Positions 1-5,853 of a stretch of 7,328 nt of DNA are shown here, in pieces. Below the pieces are notes generated by a model. The model had not been told where the DNA came from. It ran no database searches and saw only the letters and a list, made by a program, of their open reading frames with translations. A program made the translations under genes and the position numbers. Source of the stretch: Chloroflexota bacterium (GTDB taxonomy: Bacteria > Chloroflexota > DTOL01 > JACQYG01); contig JACQYG010000069.1 in NCBI GenBank assembly GCA_016208345.1, positions 1 to 7,328 of the forward strand, read 5' to 3'. The first letter of the stretch is position 1. Each line of letters begins with the position of its first letter.

Positions 1-276
1 GTCCTTGAACAGGCGGATGGACTGAAAAGTGCGGGCGATGCCCGCGGCAATGATGCGGTGAGTCGGCATCTTCATCAGGCCCTGACCATTGAAGCTGATC
101 TGCCCGGCAGTGGGCACGTCCACGCCCGTGATCAGGTTAAAGACCGTCGTCTTGCCGGCCCCGTTGGGGCCGATAATGCCCACCAGTTCCCCTGGCTCCA
201 GCTCCAGATTGAAGGCGGACACGGCCCGCAGGCCGCCGAAATAGTGGGTGAGGTCTTTGATGGAAAGCAGTGGCAT
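1..276 (-). CDS. livG: Branched-chain amino acid ABC transporter ATPase LivG, N-terminal part
   Basis: This is the cytoplasmic ATPase that powers import of branched-chain or related amino acids through LivH/LivM. Only the first 92 codons lie in the window and the gene runs off base 1. The Walker A motif GPNGAGKTT is at residues 36-44, and the Q-loop glutamine is Q85 in the RTFQ motif. The opening MPLLSIKDLTHYFGGLRAV is typical of LivG, which recognises itself by the FGGL(K/R)AV segment, and the stretch after the Q-loop (SIRLFKD) also fits LivG better than LivF. The ATG at 274-276 has no strong Shine-Dalgarno upstream, so translation may depend on coupling or on the AU-rich upstream sequence. 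It follows livM after a 58-bp gap holding a 20-bp palindrome. The Walker B and signature motifs are outside the window. Confidence 0.93.
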   Translation of the reverse strand, partial: MPLLSIKDLTHYFGGLRAVSAFNLELEPGELVGIIGPNGAGKTTVFNLITGVDVPTAGQISFNGQGLMKMPTHRIIAAGIARTFQSIRLFKD

Positions 277-294
277 GGCTATTTTACTTGCAGA

Positions 295-314
295 TTTCTT
301 TACTAGTAAAGAAA
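295..314. promoter_or_regulatory. Perfect 20-bp palindrome in the livM-livG gap
   Basis: The sequence TTTCTTTACTAGTAAAGAAA is its own reverse complement with no spacer. It lies 20 nt past the livM stop and 18 nt before the livG ATG. As RNA it would form only a weak A-U stem of about 7 bp, so a protein-binding dyad or an mRNA processing site is as likely as a terminator. There is no GC-rich stem and no following U-tract. Function is not known from sequence. Confidence 0.6.
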
Positions 315-334
315 GCGGCCCCTCAACGCCTCGG

Positions 335-1453
335 TCAGGGTGGGGCTGGCGCGGCCTCCAGTTTGACCTCCTCTTCCTTCGGCAGGAAACCCTTGAATTC
401 CCTGAGCCCCATGATCCCTCGTGGCCGGAAGATCATCAGGGTCACCAGCAGCAGAGGACCGACTACCCACCGCCACACCTCCGAAAGGCCCACCAGCGGG
501 ATGACCTCGCGCAAGACCTCCAAAAGGATGGTGAAGACGGCTGCGCCCAGGATGGAGCCCATCAGGCTCCCAATCCCGCCCAGGTACACCATCACCAGGA
601 TATCGGTGGACTTGAGGATGGTGAAGCTGCGGGGGTTGATGAATTGGAGCACGTGGGCGAAGAGCCCGCCAGCGACGCCGGCGAAGAACGAGGAGATGAC
701 GAAGGTCAACACCTTCACCTGGCGGGTGTTCACACTCACCAGGCCCGCGGCTGTTTCGTCCTCCCGGATGGAGACCACCCCTCGGCCGAAGTTGGAGAAA
801 ATAAAGTTGCGCATGGCAAAAAGGGAGACGATCACCCAGAGGTAGACCCAGAAGAGGCTGGTGAGCTTGCTCATGCCCAAAAGGCCCCGGGGTCCGCCGA
901 CGGCATCGGATAGGCGCAATACATCGGCGGACAAGGAGGTGGACAGGGGGGCGATCAGCCTGGCGACGAGCCCGCCGATGTCACCGCTGTTCTCCAGCAG
1001 GCTCTTGACGATCATGTTAAAGGCCAGGGTCACGATAGCCAGGTAATCGCCCCGGGTCTTGAAGGAAGGGAAGGCCAGCACCAACCCGGCCACCGCAGCG
1101 ATGGCCCCGCCCACCAGGACCGCCGGCACCAGGTAGACGCCATTGGCCAGCTCCGGGCCGATCACCGGCAGTACCCTCAACGCCTCCGCTGGTCCCCATC
1201 GTCGCGGCAGGATGAGCACGGTGAGGATAGAGGAGGCATAGGCCCCGATGGCCATGAAAGCGGCATGGCCAACCGAGAATTCGCCCATGTACCCATTCAC
1301 CAGGTTCAGGCTGGCGGTGAGGATGATGTTGATCCCCACGTACATCAACACCATCTGCACGTACAGGTTTAGCTGCATCTGAGGGAGGAAGAGAGCCAGA
1401 AGCAGCACCATGCCCAGGATGATGGGCATCTGCCATGTTTTGAGAAGGGTCAT
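335..1453 (-). CDS. livM: Branched-chain amino acid ABC transporter permease LivM
   Basis: This is one of the two integral-membrane subunits that form the translocation path with LivH. It has many hydrophobic segments and three LivM hallmarks: the early NLVNGYMGEFSVGHAAFMAI segment, the cytoplasmic ATPase-coupling loop GRGVVSIREDETAAGL, and a C-terminal LGGIGSLMGS followed by FRPRGIMG. The C-terminal tail is rich in Glu, Ala and Pro. I chose the ATG at 1451-1453 (372 aa) because a GAGGTG Shine-Dalgarno lies just upstream with suitable spacing. The alternative GTG at 1460-1462, which adds three residues, overlaps that Shine-Dalgarno and lacks its own. The region between RGDYLAIVTLAF and GGPRGLLGM is somewhat longer than I expect for LivM. 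The gene is third in the operon, after livH. Confidence 0.93.
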   Translation of the reverse strand: MTLLKTWQMPIILGMVLLLALFLPQMQLNLYVQMVLMYVGINIILTASLNLVNGYMGEFSVGHAAFMAIGAYASSILTVLILPRRWGPAEALRVLPVIGPELANGVYLVPAVLVGGAIAAVAGLVLAFPSFKTRGDYLAIVTLAFNMIVKSLLENSGDIGGLVARLIAPLSTSLSADVLRLSDAVGGPRGLLGMSKLTSLFWVYLWVIVSLFAMRNFIFSNFGRGVVSIREDETAAGLVSVNTRQVKVLTFVISSFFAGVAGGLFAHVLQFINPRSFTILKSTDILVMVYLGGIGSLMGSILGAAVFTILLEVLREVIPLVGLSEVWRWVVGPLLLVTLMIFRPRGIMGLREFKGFLPKEEEVKLEAAPAPP

Positions 1454-1515
1454 CGTCCGCACCTCTGGAGCGTTAGACCTTCCGGTCCGGGAGCCGAAAC
1501 CTCAACCGCCGTGGT

Positions 1516-1535
1516 GGCCGACCTCTCTGTCGGCC
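1516..1535 (-). other. Hairpin in the livH-livM gap
   Basis: A perfect 7-bp stem (GGCCGAC/GTCGGCC) with a 6-nt loop lies 11 nt after the livH stop on the transcribed strand. No U-run follows, so it is more likely to affect mRNA stability or processing than to terminate. The same position after the binding-protein gene holds the larger 34-bp dyad. Confidence 0.5.
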
Positions 1536-1546
1536 TTGCCCTGAAA

Positions 1547-2464
1547 TCATACCTTCTGAACGATGGGCCGTCCCAGGATGCCCGTAGGGCGGAACACCAG
1601 CAACAACAGCAAGAGTGAGAAGGCCACAAAGTCGCGGTACGTAGACGACGGCAGGAACACTGGGGTGAAGATCTCCACGAAGCCCAGGATGTATCCGCCG
1701 ATCATGGCCCCGCGGATGTTTCCGATGCCGCCCACCACCGCCGAGATGAACGCCCACCAGCCGATGCGGATGCCCATGTATGGGTCCAACTGGTAGGCCA
1801 TGCCGTACAGGATGCCACCCACTGCGGCAATGGCGGAGCCCAGGGCAAAGGTGGCGGAGATAATGCGGTCCACCGGCACGCCCATCAGCGGGACTATGGT
1901 CTTATCGAAAGAGATGGCCCTCATGGCCATGCCGGTCATGCTACGCCGCACGATAGTGTCCAGGATGATCATGACAATAACCGAAACTCCGATGATGACG
2001 ATCTGGATAGTGGAGACAAACACCCCGCTCAGGTTGAGGTTGACCAGCGGAAACAGCGGCGGAATGGTGCGAGGCTCCGGTCCGATGACTGCCAACGTAA
2101 AGTTCTCCAGAAAGATGCCCACGCCCAGAGCAGTGATCACCGCCGAGATGCGGGGGGCCTGCCGCAACGGCTTGTATGCCACCCGTTCGATGATCACGGC
2201 CAGGGTGGCCGTGCCGATCATGGCCAGCAACAGGGTACTCAGGAAGATGACTAAGAGAGGCATGTTCAGGGCCAGGCCCAGGAGCCAGGCCGCGGCGAAG
2301 AAGCCCAGGTAAGTGGAAACCATGAAGATGTCGCCGTGGGCGAAGTTAATCATGGTCAGGATGCCGTAAACCATGGTGTAGCCCAGGGCGATCAGGGCGT
2401 AGACGCTGCCCACCTGCAGGGCATTCAACGTCTGCTGGACAAGCGTGGTAACCGGTTGAGGCAT
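1547..2464 (-). CDS. livH: Branched-chain amino acid ABC transporter permease LivH
   Basis: This is the first of the paired membrane permeases of the transporter. Family hallmarks include the N-terminal LNALQVGSVYALIALGYTMV, then GILTMINFAHGDIFMV, the cytoplasmic coupling loop GMAMRAISFDKTIVPLMGV, the VVGGIGNIRGAMIGGYILG segment, and the C-terminal FRPTGILGR. The 305-residue length is normal for LivH. The ATG at 2462-2464 is preceded by a GAGGG stretch that could serve as a close-spaced Shine-Dalgarno. The gene is separated from the binding-protein gene by 96 bp containing a strong dyad, and from livM by about 90 bp. UrtB-type urea permeases are related. Nothing here argues specifically for urea, since no urease or other Urt genes are visible, but substrate cannot be settled from the permease alone. 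Confidence 0.94.
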   Translation of the reverse strand: MPQPVTTLVQQTLNALQVGSVYALIALGYTMVYGILTMINFAHGDIFMVSTYLGFFAAAWLLGLALNMPLLVIFLSTLLLAMIGTATLAVIIERVAYKPLRQAPRISAVITALGVGIFLENFTLAVIGPEPRTIPPLFPLVNLNLSGVFVSTIQIVIIGVSVIVMIILDTIVRRSMTGMAMRAISFDKTIVPLMGVPVDRIISATFALGSAIAAVGGILYGMAYQLDPYMGIRIGWWAFISAVVGGIGNIRGAMIGGYILGFVEIFTPVFLPSSTYRDFVAFSLLLLLLVFRPTGILGRPIVQKV

Positions 2465-2515
2465 GGGCCCTCGCTTCTACCCCTACCTGAAGGGGGATTC
2501 CAGTACACAGTTAGT

Positions 2516-2549
2516 GAAAGGCAGGCCAGGAATTCCTGGCCTGCCTTTC
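2516..2549 (-). terminator. 34-bp perfect palindrome, attenuator-like
   Basis: Two exactly complementary 17-bp arms meet at a central GAATTC, 11 nt after the stop codon of the binding-protein gene on the transcribed strand. In RNA the GC-rich stem is flanked by GAAA on one side and UUUC on the other, the layout of an intrinsic terminator with a short U-tract. Partial termination or protection of the upstream mRNA 3' end here would give more binding protein than permease, as is usual for ABC importers. The weak U-tract and the downstream livHMG genes argue against full termination. Confidence 0.65.
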
Positions 2550-2560
2550 TCGGACTTAGC

Positions 2561-3715
2561 CTAGGGCGCGGCAGTGGAGAAATAGGTGAACTTGCCCTCT
2601 TTGATTTGCAAGATTACGGCGCTCTTGATGGGGTCGCCTGACCCCTCCTTAAACTGCATCTTGCCGGTAACGCCCTCGTAGGAAGGGATCTTGGCCAGGG
2701 CATCCCGCACCGCCTGGCGGTCCAGCTTGCCGGCAGACTTAATGGCCTGGAACAGGAGCCCAAAGGAGTCATAGGTCAGGGCGGCCACGTCATCCGGCGT
2801 GCTGCCGTACTTGGCCTTGTAGCCGTCGATGAACTTCTTGGCCACCGGAGCGGCGATGTCCGGGGCATAGTGGGTGCTGAAGAACAGCCCCTCCATGTCC
2901 TTGCCCCCTAGCTTGATCAGCTCCTCACTGCCCCAGGAGTCGCTGCCCACCACTGGGATGGTGAGCCCCAACTTGTGTGCCTGCTGCACCTGCAAAGGCA
3001 CCTCGCTGTAATAGTTGGGCAGGAAGAGCACATCAGGCCCGGCATTCTTGATCTTGGTGAGCTGGGAGCTGAAGTCCTTGTCACCGGTGGTGTAGGTCTC
3101 GAAGGAAACTACCTGGCCGCCGGCTTCCTCGAAGGTCTTTTTGAAGAACTCGGCGATGCCCTTATTGTACTCACTGGCCACGTCGTAGAGCACCGCCGCC
3201 TTCTTGGCCTTCAGTTGATCCATGGCAAACTTGGCCACCACCCGGCCCTGGAAGGGGTCGATGAAGCAGGCCCGGAAAACGTACTTCTTAGCTTCGGTGG
3301 TTTTGGGATTGGTGGACCAGGGGCTGATCATGGGCACCTTGGCGTCCTCGGCGATGGCTGCCGCCGGAATGGCGTTGCGGCTGGCGTTGGCGCCCACGAG
3401 GGCCAACACGTTATTCTGGGTGATCAGCTTCTGGGCTACAGCAGCCGAAGACTCCGCCTTGTCCTCGTTGTCCTGGACGAAAAGGGTGACCTTGTACTTG
3501 GTACCGCCCACCTCCAGGCCACCGGCGTCGTTGACCTCGTTCACGGCCATCGTCGCCGCGTTCTTACAAGAGGCTCCCACCACAGGGATGCCACCGGTCA
3601 ATTCGGCATTGACGCCGATCCTGACCTCCGAGGGACCGCCGGTGGGGCCGCAGCCGGCGAGAGCCATCCCAACCATGGTCAGCGCTAGAAGGATTGCCAG
3701 AATCTTTTTTAGCAT
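2561..3715 (-). CDS. livK: Branched-chain amino acid ABC transporter substrate-binding lipoprotein (LivJ/LivK type)
   Basis: This is the extracytoplasmic, lipid-anchored receptor that captures amino acids and delivers them to LivHM. A signal peptide (MLKK, then a hydrophobic core) ends in the lipobox LAGC with C22 as the lipidated residue. The mature part is a type I periplasmic-binding fold: VRIGVNAELTGGIPVVGAS at the start, VNEVNDAGGLEVGG, the QDNEDKAESSAAVAQKLI segment, VGANASRNAIPAAAIAEDAK and the hinge/ligand region PMISPWSTNP. At 384 aa it has the normal family length. The ATG at 3713-3715 is set by a strong GGAGG five bases upstream. It is the first gene of the operon, transcribed from the promoter at 3896-3924. 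The exact ligand (Leu/Ile/Val, other amino acids, small amides) cannot be read from sequence, so the symbol indicates the family only. Confidence 0.93.
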   Translation of the reverse strand: MLKKILAILLALTMVGMALAGCGPTGGPSEVRIGVNAELTGGIPVVGASCKNAATMAVNEVNDAGGLEVGGTKYKVTLFVQDNEDKAESSAAVAQKLITQNNVLALVGANASRNAIPAAAIAEDAKVPMISPWSTNPKTTEAKKYVFRACFIDPFQGRVVAKFAMDQLKAKKAAVLYDVASEYNKGIAEFFKKTFEEAGGQVVSFETYTTGDKDFSSQLTKIKNAGPDVLFLPNYYSEVPLQVQQAHKLGLTIPVVGSDSWGSEELIKLGGKDMEGLFFSTHYAPDIAAPVAKKFIDGYKAKYGSTPDDVAALTYDSFGLLFQAIKSAGKLDRQAVRDALAKIPSYEGVTGKMQFKEGSGDPIKSAVILQIKEGKFTYFSTAAP

Positions 3716-3722
3716 CTTCTCC

Positions 3723-3754
3723 TCCAGAAGTGACTACATCCAGACGCGACTACA
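3723..3754 (-). repeat. Tandem 16-bp repeat containing the SBP ribosome-binding site
   Basis: Two adjacent 16-bp units on the transcribed strand read TGTAGTCGCGTCTGGA and TGTAGTCACTTCTGGA, with 14 of 16 bases identical. The second unit runs straight into the Shine-Dalgarno. The sequence CTTCT-GGAGG-AGAAG at the start can form a 5-bp hairpin that puts GGAGG in its loop. This may be a translational control site or simply a local duplication. Confidence 0.6.
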
Positions 3755-3802
3755 GCGCTTCAGGTCAGACCCGGCTCTTGCTTCGGCGATCACCCCCCAT
3801 CG

Positions 3803-3824
3803 ACCAGTTAGCCAACCAGTTAGC
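3803..3824. repeat. 12-bp-period direct repeat in the liv leader
   Basis: The 10-mer ACCAGTTAGC occurs at 3803-3812 and again at 3815-3824, in the transcribed leader of the liv operon about 65 nt after the predicted start of transcription. A small GCCC/GGGC hairpin follows at 3828-3839. A 12-bp spacing is close to one helical turn and could hold a regulator, but no factor can be named. Confidence 0.4.
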
Positions 3825-3895
3825 TATGCCCGGCAGGGCGACTCCATGATCCGCCCCTGTCAGGCCTGGCGAAAAGAAAGCACTAGGATGAGCAG

Positions 3896-3924
3896 AGTAT
3901 ACTGTGGGCTAGGGTCGTTGTCAA
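3896..3924 (-). promoter_or_regulatory. Sigma-70-type promoter of the liv operon
   Basis: On the minus strand the -35 box TTGACA is at 3919-3924 and the -10 box TATACT at 3896-3901, separated by exactly 17 bp. This is 11 of 12 consensus positions. Transcription would start near 3889, giving a leader of about 170 nt before the binding-protein ATG. The IS end at 3934 leaves only 9 bp between the -35 box and foreign DNA, so any activator site further upstream has been displaced. Confidence 0.8.
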
Positions 3925-3933
3925 GGCGCCGAA

Positions 3934-4024
3934 TTGCCTCATCAAAAATCTTACCGTAGGTGGTATCGTTGCCTCACATGAAATCTTCCTTTGGGTGCAT
4001 CGATGCCTCAAGAAAAAATGTTAC
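3934..4024. repeat. Left-end iterated transposase-binding repeats
   Basis: Three copies of the TTGCCTCA...ATCTTACC motif start at 3934, 3969 and 4003, a period of about 35 bp. The third is the most diverged (ATGCCTCAAG...TGTTAC). About 12 bp of unrelated sequence separates them. The arrangement resembles multiple transposase-binding sites at a transposon end. Confidence 0.7.
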
Positions 4025-4064
4025 TATCCTGTGGACAAGTTTCACAACAGGAGGGTAACAGAGG

Positions 4065-5256
4065 ATGACAAAAGTGGGCAAACGAGAACTGGCAGACGCT
4101 GTACGCAAGCGCTATTGGCGTGCCAGTAAGAAGCAGAAGAGCCGGATCTTGGACGAGTTCGTCGCCACCACTGGCTATCACCGGAAGTACGCCCTATGGT
4201 TACTAGGCAACCATTCTCCTCGGCGCACCCCGGTGCGTCGGCGACGGAGACAGCGCATCTACACGGCCGATGTGTCCCAGGCTCTCATCCGCATCTGGGA
4301 CATCTGCGACCGTATCGCGTCCCGCCGGCTCCACCCATTTCTCCCTGAAATGCTCCAGGTCTTGGAGCGCCATGATGAACTGCACCTGGCCCCCGCCAGC
4401 GAGCAGCTCCTCCTGACCATGAGCCGCTCCACCATGGATCGCCTTCTGCGGCCAGCGCGAAGAGGACAACCAAGGCGTGGCCGCAGTACGACCAAACCGG
4501 GCACGCTCCTCAAGCGGTCCATCCCCATCCGCACCTTCGCCGATTGGGACGATGCCAAGCCGGGCTTCCTGGAGATCGACCTGGTGGCTCACTGCGCCGA
4601 GAGTACGGAGGGCGAGTATCTGGCCACGCTGGATACCGTGGACGTGGTCACCGGCTGGTCTGAGTGCATCGTGCCTGCCAATCGAGGCCAGCAGGCGGTG
4701 CGGGCCGCTCTCCTGGAGATCCGCGAGCGTCTGCCCGTGCCACTGTTGGGCATTGACTCGGACAATGACGGCGCCTTCATCAACGACCATCTCTTGCGCT
4801 ACTGTCAGGAGGAGAGGAAGTAAAAACCAACGCTCCCGGCCCTACAAGAAGAACGATCAGGCCCACGTGGAGCAGAAGAACTGGTCGGTGGTGCGGCGTG
4901 GGGTGGGATATGACCGCTACGAAGGTGCGGCAGGTCGGGCGGCGCTCAACGCTCTCTACCGTGACCTGCGCCTCTACGTGAACTTCTTCCAGCCGAGCGT
5001 GAAACTCAAAGCCAAGGCGCGAGTTGACGGGAAGGTGAAGAAGGTGTACGATGAGGCCCAGACACCCTACCAACGTATCTTGGCGTCGCCCTTCGTCAGC
5101 GAGACCGTCAAGCAGACGCTCACAGAACAGTACCTGACGCCCAACCCAGTGACCCTTCACGCCAAGATTGTCCGGCAGCTCGATCGCCTCTGGGACGTCC
5201 ATGCACTACGATACTCAGATGCAGGAAGGACGCACGACGGTAAGATTCTTGCATGA
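4065..5256 (+). pseudogene. DDE (rve-type) transposase, split by a +1 frameshift
   Basis: This is the transposase of the surrounding IS. The first frame (4065-4823, 252 aa) has an N-terminal DNA-binding region with TGYHRKYALWLLG at residues 36-48, a basic stretch at 52-64, and the first two catalytic residues D172 (EIDLV) and D233 (DSDNDGAFIN). It stops at TAA 4821-4823. The rest continues one base out of phase from about 4822 to TGA 5256, with HVEQKNW holding the catalytic Glu and a C-terminal FFQPSVKLKAKARV region. Skipping one T (4821) gives exactly 35 residues between D233 and the Glu, the classic D35E spacing, and a protein of about 396 aa. An AGGAGGG Shine-Dalgarno lies 9 nt before the ATG. 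The shift site AAG-TAA-A is not an obvious programmed slip site, so a 1-nt insertion inactivating the gene is the simplest reading. The TGA stop lies inside the inner right-end repeat. Confidence 0.85.
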
Positions 5257-5296
5257 GGCAACGAATGCCCTATGGTAAGATTCTTACGTGAGGCAA
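5239..5296. repeat. Right-end iterated transposase-binding repeats
   Basis: Two copies of GGTAAGATTCTT...GAGGCAA lie at 5239-5261 and 5274-5296, 35 bp apart, with 21 of 23 bases identical. They are the inverted counterparts of the left-end repeats. The inner copy contains the transposase stop codon. Confidence 0.75.
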
Positions 5297-5299
5297 CAT

Positions 5300-5348
5300 G
5301 GGAGCAGGTAGCTGGTAGCTGCTATCTGCTAACTGCCAGCTGCTATCG
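5300..5348. repeat. Heptamer-phased repeat tract 1
   Basis: Seven consecutive heptamers can be read: gggagca, ggtagct, ggtagct, gctatct, gctaact, gccagct, gctatcg. The phase flips from GGTAGCN to GCTANCT in the middle, so the tract can fold on itself. It begins 3 bp after the IS right end and belongs to the same family as the tracts at 6618 and 6853. Just downstream (5355-5373) is a separate imperfect doublet, ctttggcggt then ctttgcggt. Confidence 0.65.
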
Positions 5349-5421
5349 CTGCGCCTTTGGCGGTCTTTGCGGTAAAAATCTTTGTTAAGAATTCACCCTA
5401 TGGAGGTACCTAGTAAGAAGA

Positions 5422-5480
5422 AAAGTCAACACCTATTTTTTCATCTCGCCTAGAAAGCGTGGCAAAAAGATGTTGACTTT
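5422..5480. promoter_or_regulatory. Inverted repeat flanking and overlapping the -35 box
   Basis: AAAGTCAACA at 5422-5431 is exactly complementary to TGTTGACTTT at 5471-5480. The downstream arm contains the -35 box TTGACT. The arms extend imperfectly inward through a T-run and an A-run. The arm centres are 49 bp apart, which would suit DNA looping or two operator half-sites bound by a repressor. The RHH protein encoded next is a natural candidate for autoregulation, but that is inference. Confidence 0.5.
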
Positions 5481-5501
5481 CACGATTTTGGCTGGTACAA
5501 T
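5473..5501 (+). promoter_or_regulatory. Sigma-70-type promoter of the RHH/HTH genes
   Basis: The -35 box TTGACT is at 5473-5478 and the -10 box TACAAT at 5496-5501, with a 17-bp spacer. Each box matches 5 of 6 consensus bases. Transcription should begin near 5508, inside the dyad at 5508-5521, leaving a leader of about 25 nt before the GTG start. Confidence 0.75.
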
Positions 5502-5507
5502 CCAATC

Positions 5508-5521
5508 AGAACACCTGTTCT
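5508..5521. promoter_or_regulatory. LexA-box-like dyad at the transcription start
   Basis: AGAACA-CC-TGTTCT is a perfect 14-bp dyad that contains GAAC-N4-GTTC, the core of the LexA/DinR box known from Gram-positive-type LexA (CGAAC-N4-GTTCG). It lies directly downstream of the -10 box, where a bound repressor would block initiation. The outer C/G of the consensus is replaced by A/T, and other dimeric repressors could use such a site. Confidence 0.45.
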
Positions 5522-5532
5522 AGGAGTAACGC

Positions 5533-5847
5533 GTGAGACCGATCAAACTGGTGGACCATCGCGGGCAGCCCCGCTTCAAGTATTCGGTGGTGCTGGAGCC
5601 GGAAGTGGCGGCCAGGGTCCGGGAGGTCACCATCAAAGAGCGGCGCAGCTTCAGCGCCGTGGTGCGCCGGGCCCTGGAGCGCTTTCTGGGGCAGGTAACA
5701 GGGAATGGCTCATCGGTTCGTCCGGCAGTTGCACTGCCGGACGCGGGGGAAATGGGTAGGAGGCCAATCGCATTGGCCGTCAGTAGGACAAGTTGCCAAC
5801 TTGTCCCACCAACGCCGTTGGGCTCCTACCCCTCCCGGAATGGGTAG
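5533..5847 (+). CDS. Ribbon-helix-helix DNA-binding protein with repeat-derived C-terminus
   Basis: This is a small putative repressor. Residues about 14-54 look like an Arc/CopG RHH fold: a basic strand RFKYSVVL, helix A (PEVAARVREVTIKER), a turn, and helix B (SAVVRRALERFLGQ). The GTG start at 5533 is supported by AGGAG at 5522-5526 with 6-nt spacing and by the promoter just upstream. Residues from about 62 to 104 are encoded by the hairpin at 5719-5743 and the 78-bp palindromic element at 5754-5831. They are low-complexity and do not resemble a domain, so the original protein was probably shorter or ended differently. The TAG stop at 5845-5847 lies in the second copy of a 16-bp direct repeat, in the same frame as the next gene. 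A role in autoregulation, or as an antitoxin-like or plasmid/phage control protein, is possible. No toxin partner is visible. Confidence 0.65.
   Translation: MRPIKLVDHRGQPRFKYSVVLEPEVAARVREVTIKERRSFSAVVRRALERFLGQVTGNGSSVRPAVALPDAGEMGRRPIALAVSRTSCQLVPPTPLGSYPSRNG
5719..5743. repeat. Perfect 11-bp-stem hairpin
   Basis: CGTCCGGCAGT and ACTGCCGGACG pair perfectly around a 3-nt loop (TGC). It lies inside the RHH reading frame, 10 bp before the 78-bp palindromic element, whose arms also have 3-nt loops. It may be an extra arm of the same repeat family. Confidence 0.6.
5754..5831. repeat. 78-bp cloverleaf-like palindromic element
   Basis: The ends gggtaggaggccaa and ttgggctcctaccc are inverted repeats matching at 13 of 14 positions. 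Inside are three hairpins in a row: GGCCAAT-cgc-ATTGGCC, GGACAAGTT-gcc-AACTTGTCC and CCAAC-gcc-GTTGG, each with a 3-nt loop. The 16 bp aatgggtaggaggcca at 5751-5766 recur at 5839-5854, 88 bp on. The element lies inside the RHH frame, and its direct-repeat copy supplies the RHH stop and an AGGAGG in front of the next gene. It looks like a small non-coding mobile or REP-type element, not a tRNA: arm lengths and conserved positions do not fit. Confidence 0.65.
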
Positions 5848-5853
5848 GAGGCC

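Larger units (their letters stand above)
3934..5296 (+). mobile_element. Insertion sequence with iterated terminal repeats
   Basis: The element of about 1.36 kb is bounded by inverted copies of a 22-23 bp motif. The left outer end begins TTGCCTCATCAAAAATC and the right outer end, read inward on the minus strand, begins TTGCCTCACGTAAGAATC. It carries one DDE transposase gene. No target-site duplication is visible next to the outer repeats (left flank ggcgccgaa, right flank catgggagc), which may mean decay, a non-duplicating mode, or that an inner repeat is the true end. The transposase resembles proteins commonly grouped as ISNCY or generic integrase-catalytic transposases. I cannot fix the family without a database. 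Confidence 0.8.

Noticed and set aside
335..2464. Urea (Urt) rather than amino-acid transporter.
   Set aside because: The permeases are of the shared Liv/Urt superfamily, but no urea-specific neighbours appear and the LivM/LivH hallmarks fit. The substrate remains open.
2516..2549. Full transcription stop between the binding protein and livH.
   Set aside because: The U-tract is short and livHMG have no visible promoter of their own, so partial termination or 3'-end protection is more likely.
3222..3959. A long open frame on the plus strand opposite the binding-protein gene, reaching the IS.
   Set aside because: It is antisense to a clear LivK-type gene, has no ribosome-binding site and gives a protein of no recognisable type.
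3934..4024. Three ~22-bp repeats with ~12-bp spacers looked like a short CRISPR array.
   Set aside because: The spacers are far too short, the third copy is diverged, and inverted copies lie at the other end of the transposase gene, so they are IS ends.
4815..4830. Programmed frameshifting in the transposase.
   Set aside because: The needed shift is +1 at AAG-TAA-A, where tRNA re-pairing is poor, and no -1 slippery heptamer leads to the right frame. A 1-nt insertion is simpler, though other IS copies would settle it.
5754..5831. The three-armed fold with a closing stem suggested a tRNA.
   Set aside because: Arm and loop sizes are wrong (3-nt loops throughout), there is no T-loop motif or anticodon loop, and the closing stem is too long.
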